Made by a program: the position numbers and the translations under genes | The notes under the pieces: generated by a model | What the model was told of the DNA's origin: nothing | The model's database searches: none | What the model saw: only the letters and a program-made list of their open reading frames with translations | Shown here: positions 42,552 through 55,500 of the stretch, in pieces | Layout of the letters: each line of letters opens with the position of its first letter | How positions within the stretch are numbered: position 1 is the first letter of the stretch | Source of the DNA: Sphaerolaimus hirsutus | Lineage: Eukaryota > Nematoda > Chromadorea > Monhysterida > Sphaerolaimidae | DNA: 64,000 bases | Direction: 5' to 3' | NCBI GenBank assembly: GCA_964036195.1 | Contig: OZ038453.1 | Coordinates: 25,816,352-25,880,351 of the forward strand

Positions 42552-42860
42552 CAGCAAAAAATAAGTTCGTGAAGTGTGTGGAAGCGGGCTGGATGTGCGT
42601 GAAGCGGCCTCTGTGAAGACACTTCCACACACATCACCACACATCACGAAGTTTTTCGAAATTGTTCATGAAGTGTCTTCCACACACTTCACCTATTATC
42701 ACGGTGACCGCAGTTCATGAAGTGCACTTCACAAACTATTACAGCATACTTTGCACGTTTCGTGAAGTGCCTTCAAGTGTCAACCAGCGCTTCACAGCGT
42801 TGGGAAGTGTTGACATGAAGACACTTCACAACGCATCACACACCCATTTTTTCTGTGAGA
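42552..42860. mobile_element. CACAGCAAAAAAT element with GTGAAGTG repeats
   Basis: CAGCAAAAAATAAGTTCGTG to CATTTTTTCTGTG; the interior is repeated GAAGTGTNTTC motifs. Relatives at 52119-52420, 52567-52690 and 55684-55986. Confidence 0.7.
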
Positions 42861-43128
42861 TATCGTATTTACTTGAAATACTCCCAGGGGGTTTATTTTT
42901 TCAGAGTGAGAATTTTGAGAGAAAAACCTGAAAAATGCAACAATAACAACCATTTATAATTTTTTACAGCTTTATACAAGGATGTATATGGTATAAACGA
43001 TGTTCTAAGGTAACACAGTAAGTGTTTTGAACGTCTGTTATGCATTTCCCAGACCACAAATTCATAGTGCCCATTTTGAGGTGGGGTATTTCGAGGGGGG
43101 GGGGGTGCTATTTCGAGGAAATACGGTA
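42861..43128. mobile_element. TA-flanked MITE (268 bp)
   Basis: ATCGTATTTACTTGAAATAC to GAGGAAATACGGTA; internal CATTTATAATTTTTTACAGC and GTGTTTTGAACGTCTGTTAT. Confidence 0.8.
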
Positions 43129-43409
43129 AATACGGCAGCTTGCACAGTAGGTTATTAGGTAAATCTTCATTTTACGAATCCACCTTTTGAAAACAGATCC
43201 AATAACATTACTGCTATTATTATCAGCACAAAAATGAATTGTGTTTGAGCAACATGTGTTGATAAGGCACAATAGAACTACATTTAGTACCAGATCGTTA
43301 AGGAATTTTATAGGCAGACATCCTTTCAAAAATTGACTTACAACGATAGTAATAAATAGTAATGAGATTGCACACACATTTGAAGTAATGATGTATTCAC
43401 TAAAATAAC

Positions 43410-43442
43410 TATAAAAACACACTGAGCATCGAAACCATCAGT
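43410..43442 (+). promoter_or_regulatory. Core promoter of the FN3 gene (TATA + TCAGT initiator)
   Basis: TATAAAA at 43410-43416 and TCAGT at 43438-43442; the T of TATA is exactly 30 bp before the A of the initiator. The predicted 5' UTR is about 41 nt to the ATG at 43481. Confidence 0.75.
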
Positions 43443-43480
43443 ACGGTGACATTTTGTCATTTGTAGCGAGATCTTCAAGC

Positions 43481-43547
43481 ATGGAAAAGTTTGCAGGGTT
43501 CAAAATGTTCGTCGTCGGCATCCTCGTGCTGCTGGTTCTAACGGAAG
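43481..43547 (+). CDS. FN3 gene exon 1, signal peptide
   Basis: MEKFAGFKMFVVGILVLLVL then TEG: a short basic start followed by a hydrophobic core, phase 1 donor GAAG|GTTAGC. Confidence 0.75.
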
Positions 43548-46500
43548 GTTAGCAAGCCACTAGCAAATTGTGTTTAAAGCAGAGTTGTTAAAAGTATTCA
43601 ACTTTTTCAAAAGTAAACATAAAGTACTTATTTTTTACTCACAGGTGAGTATAGAAAACGTAAAGTATTTATTTGTTACTTTTACTCGTGGGTAAACGTG
43701 AGTAAATTACTTTTGTCCCCGGAAAACGTAAAAGTGTGTATTTTTGAGAAATTTTGCCCCAATTTTCGCACAAAATCACTAGGTTTCGAACTTTTTCACC
43801 ATCAAATTCACTAGTTATTGTGTTTTTGCCTATTTTTATGCTATTTTGGAAATTTTGTCCCTATTTTTAGTTTTTCTCTCCCTTTGTGTCCTTTATGTTT
43901 TGAAAAAGCCTATCAAACAACCTGTTTGAAATGTGTGTTCTGTACTCGCATACGTTCAAAAAGTATGCGAGTAAGTGAGCATTGGTATTTGGGGGGGACG
44001 TATTTATGCAGTACTCGAGTATCCGTAGTAAATGTAAATATGTTTTAACACCTATGGTTTAAAGCTGCGTTTACACCGGTTTCGTGTGCTGACCAAAACA
44101 TGAAGTGAAAAAGTTACATAATCCTGGAATAAAGTTCCATATCTGCAAGAAAAAGCAGCGAAGTGTGCTCACTACCGTATTTGCTCGAAATACCCCCAGG
44201 GTGTTTATTTTTTCAGAGTGAGAATTTTGAGAGAAAAACCTGAAAAATGCAACAATAACAACCATTTATAAGTTTTTACAGCCTTATATAAGGATGTATA
44301 TGATATAAACGATGTTCTAACGTAACACAGTAAGTGTTTTGAACGTCTGTTATTCATTTCCCGGTCCACAAATTCATAGTGCCCATTTTGAGGGGGGAGG
44401 GTATTTCGAGGGGGGGGGATATTTCGAGGAAATATGGTAGTTAAATTGGGATCAGACTCAAATTAGGCTCAAACTATCTGCGAATTGGCATGTGTGTAAA
44501 CTTAACCAGTGAGTACACTTCACCGCCTTTTCTCGCAGATATGGTACTTTCTTCTGGAAGTATGAAACTTTCTCACTTTTTTTTTTGTTGGCACAAGGAA
44601 CCAAGTAAAGAACCCTTAAATACAATGTCCCCCACCCAATCAGAATGTTTCAATCAATTGTAAGTTTACAAAAATTGCAGTCAGCGTCTGGGGATACAAG
44701 CCTATGACAATGCAGTCGCGCCCGGTGCCACGCCCGGACCTCGTAAAACGCCGTGTAAAGTGTAAAATGTCATGTCAAGTGCGACACTTTGCATGAAATT
44801 TGACATTTGACACGGTCTTCTACAGGGTCTGGGAGTGCCCCGCAGCATGGAGTTATCAAATCCCGTCGCGGAACCGCCCGCCCTGGCATAGACATCGTTC
44901 TACGTATGTTTGTGACGTTGAAATTCGGTAATTGAGGTCGATTGAGTAATTCTAAAAGTCAACAAGTCCAAAATATGAAAACTTTGAGTTAGGCCCGGAA
45001 ACGTCATCTGGGGCTACTCCCGCACATTTTTCACAATGTTCCACAAATTTTTAACCTGCACATGCCCTTATATTTTGGGAAAATGCAAAAATTTGAGCAA
45101 TAAGTCAATAAGTCCACCTTACTAGGCCGTTTTTGTTGGGGAAAAAAAACAAGAATCGTGTTGAGTCCACTATGGGCACCAATTTCTAAAAGTTGACAAG
45201 TCCAATAATTGCCCACAAGGGAGATTCATCCAGGCCAGGAAAAAGCATGTTTGTGAATGCAAGAAGTTGACAAGTCCATTTCCTTCCCCAAAACAGTAGT
45301 GCACTGTCCAAACAGGATTTACTGGACACCCGATTTTTCACATATACATTGAGAGCAGGGATAGTAAATTTGACACTTTATTATCAAGATTTGAAACATA
45401 ATGATAGGCATGAGAGAGCCAAATTGGACACATCATTAACTATGAATTGCATCCAAAGCTTAAAAGTCGATTTACTCAAAACCACATTTGTGGACTTGTC
45501 GACTTTTAGAATTATACACCTCAATTGGTAGTTTCGATCATAAATTGCTAGCGCTACTCTCAGGTGGGCAAAAGCTGCCCGGCTACAACTTCCACAAGAA
45601 AAACAAGCCTGAGAAACCCGCCGCATCGAAAGGTTACCGTTTTTTTCAAAGTATTACCGTATTACCTCGAATTACCCCCCGGGGGGTGATTGTTTCAGTG
45701 TGAGAATTTTGAGGGGGGTTTAACGAGGGGGGGGTATTTCGAGGGGTGGGGGGCTTATTATTTCGCCAGAAATTGTTTGAACCCCCAGTACTAAAATGTT
45801 GGCTGTAACGTATGCAGACGTCAAAAAATGCGACAGTAAGCACCATGTATAAGGGTCTATACACTTATTTTAGTAAACATGTTCCCGGACAAGTTCACCA
45901 CCCAATTTTTTTTCACTTCGGATGTAATATCTCCGTCTATAAAGAGGTGTTATAAAGCTGAAACTTTGAATATATAAAGTTGTAACACCCCTCCACTCTG
46001 CTTCAATGGGGGGAGGTGGGGCGACTCACTGCAGGGTGGGTTGCCTTATACACAACAATTTTTTTTTGGCTTTTTTGGTGTCCCAAACAAGTTCACCACC
46101 CACTTGATTAGCCACACTTCAAGGGTCCTATCTCCAGCTGTGAGGATGGTATAAAGCTGAAATTTGGGCTATGTTTTGCAAACAACCCCCTCTCACAATA
46201 CACCAGTGGGTGGCCACCAATGACCCGCTACTGCATGGGTCGCCACATATAAAGTTGTTAATTTTTTAAAACTACCCAAGTATCCCAAACAAAATTGCCA
46301 ACCAACTGCATTATAAAAAAATGTTGCAAGAACATACCTGATATAAAATTGAATAAGATTTGAACCCTACTTCTGCTCATGCAAAATTTTTTTAGTAGGG
46401 CACCCACCCCATCCCATCAACAGCAGACTGAAATTTTCACTTTAAACCAGCTTTTTGTTTCACACTTTAAAAGTTAGTTTACAAAGTGCACTAGGGAAGG

Positions 46501-49500
46501 GTCCAAGGTTCAAAGTTACGTAAACAACATGACCTCTAAAATGCCTCCATAATGAAATTTATTTGGGGTGAATATTATGATGTCATAATCGCATCATCAC
46601 AGGAACAAAATTTGACAAAATTCCCACTTTTTCATTCACCCCAAATAAATTTCCTTATGCAGGCATTTTAGAGGTTATGTTGTTTACATAACTTTGAACC
46701 TTAGACCTTCCCCTGCCAACCTTTGTAAACCAACTTTTTAACTGTGAAACAAAACAATTGGTTTAAAGTGAAATTTTCAGACTGCTGTTTATGGGACGGG
46801 GTAGTTGCCCTACTTAAAAAATTTAATGAGCAGAACTAAGGTTCAAATCTTATTCAATTTTATATCAGGTATGCTCTCACAACATTTTTTTTATAATGCA
46901 GTTGGTTGGCGAACTTGGTTGGGAGACTTGGGTTGTTTAAACAAAATGAACAACTTTATATGTGGTGACCCATGCAGTAGCGGGTCGTTGGCAGCCACCC
47001 ACTGGTGTATTGTGAGAGGGGGTTGTTTGCAAGACATCCCCCAAATTTCAGCTTTCTACCAATCCTCACAGCTGGAGATATGGTCCTCATAGTGAAGCCA
47101 ATCAAGTGGGTGGTGAACTTGTTTAGGACACTGAAAAAGCCACAAAAAATGTTTGCATATAGGGCAACCCAACCTCTAGTGAGTCGCCGCACCTTCCCCC
47201 ATTGATACAGAGTAGCGGGGTGTTAAGACTATATACCCACCAAATATTAGCTTTGTACCACTTCCATAGTCAGAGATATTGCATCCGAAGTGAAATAAAA
47301 AAAAACGGGTGGTGAACTTGTCCGGGAAGGTGTTTATGTAGATAGTGTAAACCCTGTTCTGACGTGACACAGTCATTGTTTTTAACATATATTCCGCATT
47401 GCCAGATCACAAACCGCAGTTTTGGCATGTACATCCTCAGTACACGCAATTTGGGGGGGGGGATATTTCGAGGAGGTGGGTAATTATTTCATAGTCGCCA
47501 GTTTGAGGGGGGGGGGATATTTCGAGACGGGGGTATTTCGAGGAGATAGGGTATTCTTTTTTTGTGTTGGCGACAATATGTGAGCGATTGTACAAATTTA
47601 CACGCGCAGGTGACCAACTACCTCCATCAAATTCGAATTTAGAACTAAAAGTTAACTGGGCTCCCCCTGATGATGTGGTAAAATTTTTTTTGGCTATATT
47701 CCAAGCAAAAAAAATTATTGCTCACCCGTTGCACCCCAACCGCAGTCGCAATACGGACACAACTTCAAGTATGTGGTCCAACAAAAAGACCCCAGGTGCC
47801 AGTCCCAGACCGTGTAAAATGCCCTGTAAAATGTCCAATGTAGTGATGTAAAGGCACCGGGGCACCGGTGCCCCGGTGCTGGGCACCGAAGGGCACCAGC
47901 ACCGGTGCTGGTGCGGTGCCATTGCAATCTTCAGGGGTGCCATGCCAGTGCCGGTGCCATTTTTTCAGAAAAGCACCGGTGCCGGTGCGGTGCGGTGCCA
48001 TTTTTTGCCGGTGCCAAAGGTGCTAGCACCAGGGCCAAAGTAAAAGGCACCGGGAAAGGCACCGGCCAAGGCTTCATGTGCTGTGCAATTTTGTCCATAG
48101 TATGTGCTTATTCATATTTCAAAAAACAGCGATATATTTACCCAACCGTTTTTGCCTATTTTGTCAACCTCCCATCAAATAAATACCGTATTACCTCCAA
48201 TATAAGGCATCCCTCTAATATAAGGTACCCTCTAATATAAGGTATAACTTTTGGCTATGTTGAACGCGATGAAATAAATATAAGGTACCCTCTAATATAA
48301 GGCATACCTCTAATATAAGGCACAGCTGGCTGCGTGCCAGAACGCACAAAATCATAAAAACGGTCGCCAAACATGGCAGAAAATGATGAAAATGGTGCTG
48401 AAGGGCACTGCGATAACTCTTCATCGACTTCTGCCATTTTGTAGTGATACTGTACCACCTATTTCGTACATTCCAAAATGAAAAAATGAATTGTTTCGTT
48501 GTTCACTGTTGATAAAATTTATTTAAAATCTGGTGAAAATAATTGAAGGTACCCTCTAATATAAGGTACCCTCTAATATAAGGCATAACTTTTGGCTCAA
48601 AAAATCTGACGAAAACAATATAAGGTATACCTTATATTAGAGGTAATACGGTATACCTACTGTGAAATCCATTATACCCGATACTGATCTGATGAGCGAA
48701 CGTAAAATTCTGTTGAATTTTAAATCATTTTTATATTTTATATTTATCTTACTTGTTTGTTCAAAATTTGTTGTCCGTTTATGACAGAGATAGTTCCATT
48801 CTCTGTACAGCAACGACTCCGATCAGTAGACAATAGTGGCTATGGACATTGCATGCAGTGAATTAAATATTTTATCTTTCATTTGTAATCATTGTAATTG
48901 CTTCATAAAAGTGATTGCCACATCATTCTGGTCATTTTATGTGCTCAACCATCAAAATCGGTTGAAAATTCATGGAAATATGCACTTCCAAAGGTGAGAC
49001 CACTGAGAAACTGCCCGAAATTTACTTCAGAAATTCCAGCCCGGTGCGGTGCCTTTCGGTGCTAGCACCGGCAACCCGCCGATGCCCTTCATTTTTTCCA
49101 AAAGGCACTGGTGCCGGTGCGGTGCGGTGCCATTTTTCCCGGTGCCTTTAACATCACTAGTCAAATGTCATGCAAAGCATTTTACCGGGCATTCTGCATG
49201 ACCTTAGACACTTTGCATGACAATTGCCATTTTACATGGCATTTTACAGGGTCTGGGAGTGCCCCCAGGAACGGGCGCTTCCTTGATGTCAGCCGTGTGC
49301 CAAATGGTGTCCATGAAACAATTTTGCATGTTCCAAATAAGAAACCATCGAGCGTCAAGTATCAGGTTCTGTTAGAGGACAAAGATGGCAATAGACATCC
49401 AGTGGGCGGCGTCAATGAATTGCGGCTCAATCGCGGTGCGACTATCTTTCTTTTTTCATTTTCTTTTTTTCTTTTTTCATTTTCTTTTTGTACTCAGTGG

Positions 49501-52500
49501 TAATACCGTATTTCTTCTAAAAGAAGAGCGCCCTTGTATTTTTTCGTCAACTTTTTACCTGCCCTTTTATTTGAGACCGCCCTTCTATTGCAGACTGCCC
49601 TTCTATTTTTTTTGTCAACCTTTCAGCCAATGTTTTTCAAGTTCTACTAAGTCTTTTCAAAGTGTTTCGTCACAGACAGTTACATTGAAAAGATCATCAA
49701 TTTTTGGAAAATATAATTAAATATAATCTCAGAAAATCTCTCAAGAATAAAATATAATTAAATCTCTCTCAAAAAACCCTGGAAAAATATAAATAAATAT
49801 AAATATCAGAATTTGTGGGATTTTCTGATATTTTTTGAAATTTCAGAAAATGTGTCAAAAGGAAAGTGAATTAAATCTCTCTGGAAAATGGTGGAAAAGT
49901 ATAAACCTCAGAAAATCTTATACTTTGTGAGATTTTCTGAAATTTTTTAAATATAAATCTAGCAGAGATTTTTTCAATGCTACTACATGTAAATACTGTA
50001 AATACGTGTACTACAGTAAATGGAATGACGGTACATAGGTAGAGTACACTCAACATTCGAAGTTACATAGCACATATAAAAAACCAAAGCCCTTATATCA
50101 CAGCACTCGCAGATATTTTTCAATTTTTTACTGCATTTGGCACAATTCCAGCACTTTGTGTACCTTCTATTGGAAACCACCATTCTATTAGAGATCTGCC
50201 CTTCTATTTGAATAAATACGGTAGATAAAATTTTACCGTGAAAATTTTTGCACTGCTCATTTTAAGTCGGAATCATCTTCGCAGATGGATCTGTCAATAT
50301 GACTAAGGATGTTGATGAAAGTTCAGAGCTAAAATCGAAAATGAAGAACCCAATTGAGATGGACACGAATCCGAACCCAAACGATAGGGTCCAATTTCGA
50401 CATTGTTTCTAAAAAAAATTCTAAAACAATCAATATTATGTACAACGTTTCAGATTAGAGGCATTACATATATTGGTCAGGCGCAATCTCTCGATGGGAA
50501 ATGGCACGACGTAAAACAGGTTATACCACCTGCCAAAAACATCCTTTTTGAAAGCCCCTACACGTGTGGAGAACACAAATTCAGAGTGGTCCATAGGAGA
50601 CTAGGTTATAAAGATGTGCCTGTGAGTGGGCCAGAGTCTAGAGGCCTTAATCAGAAATGCCCAGGTTATCACAGTTGTTATATTTGAGTACTGAACTTTT
50701 TCAAAGGTACCCATATCTGTAAATACTTTCATTTTTACCCATCCTCGAGAAATATCTGGGTAAAATACTTTGTTTTTGACCCTGTACTTGAGTAAAATTG
50801 CGTATAAGTATTTTTCAAGTATTTTTGAGTAAATTGAGGATTTTTTTTGTGACAGGAGCATTAAATAAACTTTTTTGGGGTACATGGGTGCTTAAGGTAA
50901 GTGACACTAGGTTTAGCTAATAGATGGAGGCATACAGTTAACACAAGGTTACTTCTTGCTTTTGGTGTGCATATTTTTTGGATTTTCTGAAATACTCGGA
51001 AGAGCCCAGTACTGATAAAAAAGTACGCGTACAACTGGGTACTGGTACAATTAAAGTATTTACCCAGTACCCAGTTTATTTCAGAGTGAAAGTAAATACC
51101 CACTATCAATCTGCAGATTATCTGTCAATACCTGTGATAAACACTAAATAGCCTCAACTTGGGTTTCCGTTCATTTTGTAGAGTACACGCCAAAAGTCGA
51201 GACTACCTTCAGCCCCAAGGGTACACAAGCGGCCGTGAATTTGGGTGGAACATGGCCGGATAACAAAATAAATGTTTGTGCTTTATGACGAACTGGACCG
51301 CAGCCAATATTTCGCCATTAATTCAAATCAATTCGCCCTCGCTCAGGAGGGGGAACTGTTGAAGCTGTACAAGGTAAACCCGGATGGGTCGGAAGAGGTG
51401 CTAAAAGAATGCTCGTATCTACCGTGTGTTCTCGACGGGCTCACCCCTGGTGAATTGCGCATGTTTACCTCAGGCCCTGTTTATATGTCGTATTTCCTCG
51501 AATTAACCCCAGGGGGTTTATTTTTTCAGAGTGAAAATTTTGAGAGAAAAACGTGAAAAATGCAACAATAACCACCTTTTATAAGTTTTTACAGCCTTAT
51601 ATAAGGATATACCTAGTTGATATAAACGATGTTCTAACTTAACACAGTAAGTGTTTTGAACGTCTGTTATGCATTTCCAGGACCACAAATTCATAGTGCC
51701 CATTTTGAGGGTGGGGGGTATTTCAAGGGGGGAGGGTATTTTGAGGAAATACGGTGGATCTTTTTGTGACGACTTGGCAACACTAAAAGTTCAATAAGTC
51801 AAGTGAAAAAGTTCCATATTCATGAGATAAAGTGGTCAACTATACATTCTACCTAGGCAAATATGCCTGTCAAATTGCAGAATTGTGCTTGTAGCTAAAG
51901 AGTTATAGACATTTGAAAATTTTGATATTGTTGGACAGTCTCCCGACAGCCGGCAACAATGGAACCTGGAATGTATATGGAACCTATTTACTCTACTTGA
52001 TCAATTTTTTAGTTTTGCCATGTCCTTACAAAAAAAATCCGTGTAAATGAGATTTACATTTACATGTTTGCCCGAAGTTTATAATAATTTCGAACAAAAT
52101 GAATGCCACATTCACAGCAAAAAATGTGTGTGTGGATGCGCAGTGAAGCGTCGGGAAGTGTCTTCATGCCAAAACTTCCCGAACGCTTCACCAAGCTGCC
52201 AGCGCTTCCACACACATCAGGAAAATCTGAGTGAAGGCACTTCACGCTTCTTAATATGGCGCTCCCACGCAAATGTATACACAGGGGAAGCGTGTGGAAG
52301 ACACTTCACCCAGAATCTTGTGATGTTGGTGGAAGCGTGTGGAAGCGTGTGGAAGCGCGCCGCTTCACGCGCATCCAGCCCGCTTCCACACGCATCAAGG
52401 ATCCATTTTTTGCTGTGATTATCACAACATACTTCCTAATAGGAGAAGCGATCAAAGTGAGGGCTGCAAAAACAATGCCAGATGGAACGGAGAAACCCGT

Positions 52501-55500
52501 CGGACCGGTCTGGTTCCCTGAAGCTGAACTGAAAGAAGACTCGATCACAGGTTCCATTTCACTGCCACGCACGGCGAAAAAAGTGCTCGTGAAGTGCAGT
52601 GAAGTGGTCTAAAGTGCCACTTGATCCCATTTCAGAGCCTGATCGTGATTGATCACCAGACACTTCATGGACTGTGATAACACTTCAGAGCCTGGTCACT
52701 CCTGATTAGTGATGGAAAGGAACTGGGGCACCGGTGCCTGGTGCTGGGCAGCGAAGGGCACCAGCACCAGTGCTGGTGCGGTGTGGTGCCATTTTTTGAG
52801 GGTGCCTTGCCGGTGCCATTTTTTAAAAAATATCACCAGTACCGGTGCAGTGCGAAGCAATTTTTTGGCCAGTGCCAAAGGTGCTAGCACCAGTGCCAAA
52901 GTGAAAGGCACCGGGAAAGACACCTGTCAAGTCCTCATTATAGGGTGTAAAATTTTGTCCACAGCATGTGCTTTTTCATATTATAAAAGCAGCACTATAT
53001 TTACCCAACTGTTTTTAGTCCATTTTGGAAAAATGTTCCATCAAATATTTTTTGAAATCAGCCATACCCTTCTGAAGAGGTAACAAAATATTGAGTTTTA
53101 TTTTTGGTTGTAAATATTACGTTTATTTCAACATTTAGTTCATTTGTTGTCAGTTTACAACAAAATATAGTAAAATTTTCTGAATATGTGTATCGGAGCA
53201 TATTAAACATGGAGTTTCATTTATAATAATTCTGATTGTAACATAAAGTGATCGCCACAAAATTCTGATCATTTGAAATGCTCAACCATCAAAATCGGTT
53301 GAGAATTCATGGAAATATGCTGTTCCGGAAGGTGCGGCCTCTAAGAAAATACCCAATAAATACTGTGGCAACCTCAAGCCCGGTGCGGGCGGTGCTTTTC
53401 GGTGCTAGCACCGGCAGCCGGCCGGTGCCCAAGGGGCCAGTGCTATTATTTTGAAAATGGCACTGGTGCCGGTGCGTGCAGTATGGTGCTATTTTTTGCC
53501 GGTGCCCAAGGTGCCAGGTGCCATTTTGACGCGATGGCACTGGTGCCTGTGCGGTGCGGTTACATTTTTTCCGGTGCCTTTTCCATCACTACTCCTGAGC
53601 ACTGGAATGCACATATTTCTTCACAATTATTTGTGTTAAAATTTTTCTGTGAAGTGTGTTGAAGTGTCTGCGAGCACCTGCATGAAGGCACTTCACCGCT
53701 GATCTCGGCAGCTCACCAGCACTGTTTTTGCTCTGACCAGATGTTTTATCACAAAAACAGCATAATGGTGATATAAATTAAATAAATGTAAAATTGCCAC
53801 ACTGAACACAGATACGATCTCCACAAATCAAGAAATCACAGACCCAGAAGGCACAGTGAGGCTGTGCAGAAAAGTGCAGGGTATCAAAAATAATGAGTGT
53901 ACAAAAATTGTGGCCAAAGACTTGCCAAAGGAGTGGCAGAGGAAACCTGTGAAGGATGCAAGTTATGACTTCCTCCCAAAAGGTTGAATTGATATTTATG
54001 CACTGACTGTTGTCATTTTAGATTTATTTTCGATATCATCGTTGCACCTTTTCTAGATCCCAGAGACAGCGGCAGTCATCTGCGACCCGACAGAATCACA
54101 ACGACTGTGACGCCGAAAGATGACACACCCGTCACTGTGGATTTACTGTACAAACAAAAAGACATCATTTCACAAAGAAATGCATTGGGTGGCAAAGAAC
54201 AAGTCTATAAGGTCAAAGACATGTCTTATCCAGACTCGGAAGCAATTATTTGTGAAAAGCTACCTTGTCAAATAGCATTGACACCTGGTCAGTTTTGAAT
54301 TGACAAAGTGTTTTTTTTTAAGTCAAATCAAATGAATGAAACATGATATATTTGCTGTAAATTCTCAATTATATCATCATTGCATTATTGTTAACAACAC
54401 ATTTTTAAGGGTCACACACCATTGGAGGGGTCACATTAATTGAGAGAGTTACATTTTATTTTGCCTCAATTCAACAACTCAACATTCCACAGAACTCAAG
54501 TGTAAGCATGACATTGTAAAGGCTTTTTCAAGGTGTTGAAGGAAGAAAATGGAGAAATATTGCTAAATGTAGCTAAAAATAGCTCAAAATATGGATATAA
54601 ATAACTACATATAGTACTAAAAATAACTGAAAATAGGCAGTTAGATAATGAACTAATTATTTTAGAGGTTGGGTTGGGGGTCACATTATTGGATGGGGTC
54701 CATCATTAAATGGGGTCACATTATACTCACATAACGTGCCCAAGGGGCTGGCACTATTGAAAGGATTGCTTTATTGGAGTGGTGTTGCGAAAATAGAGAA
54801 TTTAGGGTACATCTAGTCAAAACATTGGAACTACCGTATTTCCTCGAAATACCCCTGCAGGTGATTATTTCAGAGTGATAATTTTGAGGGGGGGTTTAAC
54901 GGGGAGGGGGGGGGGGGGTATTTCAAAAGGGGGGGCTTATTATTTTGCCAGAAATTTTTTTTAAACCCGGTACAAATTTGTGATTTGTAACGTATGCAGA
55001 CGTCGAAAAATACACCAATGAACACCATGTAATATAGTCTATACACTAACATAAGTATGTAGATGGTATAAAAAAGTTCTCACGTTACACAGTGGTTCGT
55101 TTTAACGTCTGTTCTGCACTGCTCGGATCACAAACCACAGCTTTAATCATGTATGTGCTCTTGACATACAATTAGGGGGTATTTCGAGGGGGTGGGTAAT
55201 TATTTCATAGTGTCCATTTTGAGGAGGGGGGGGGGATTTCGAGACAGGGCGTATTTTGAGGGGGGTGGGTATTTCGAGGAAATACGGTAAAGAGGACAAT
55301 CAATGTACATCGTTACATAAACTACCGTATTTCTCGATATTCGAGGGGGTGGGTAATTATTTCATAGTGTTCATTTTGAGGGGGTGGTATTTCGAGACAG
55401 GGAGTATTTCAAGGGGGGTATTTCGTAGAAATACGGTATGCAAAATACAGGAGAGCCGCATGAGTTGATGGTCGAAGCTGAGCCGGAATCCGAAGAGCCG

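Larger units (their letters stand above)
47796..49268 (+). other. Intron 4 with element termini at both splice sites
   Basis: Begins GTGCCAGTCCCAGACCGTGT and ends ACAGGGTCTGGGAGTGCCCC + CAG, inverted copies of one another. CCCCAG occurs at both exon edges. The interior holds a GGTGCC element (47843-48180), the 48186-48651 MITE and a GGTGCC fragment (49040-49155). Confidence 0.75.
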
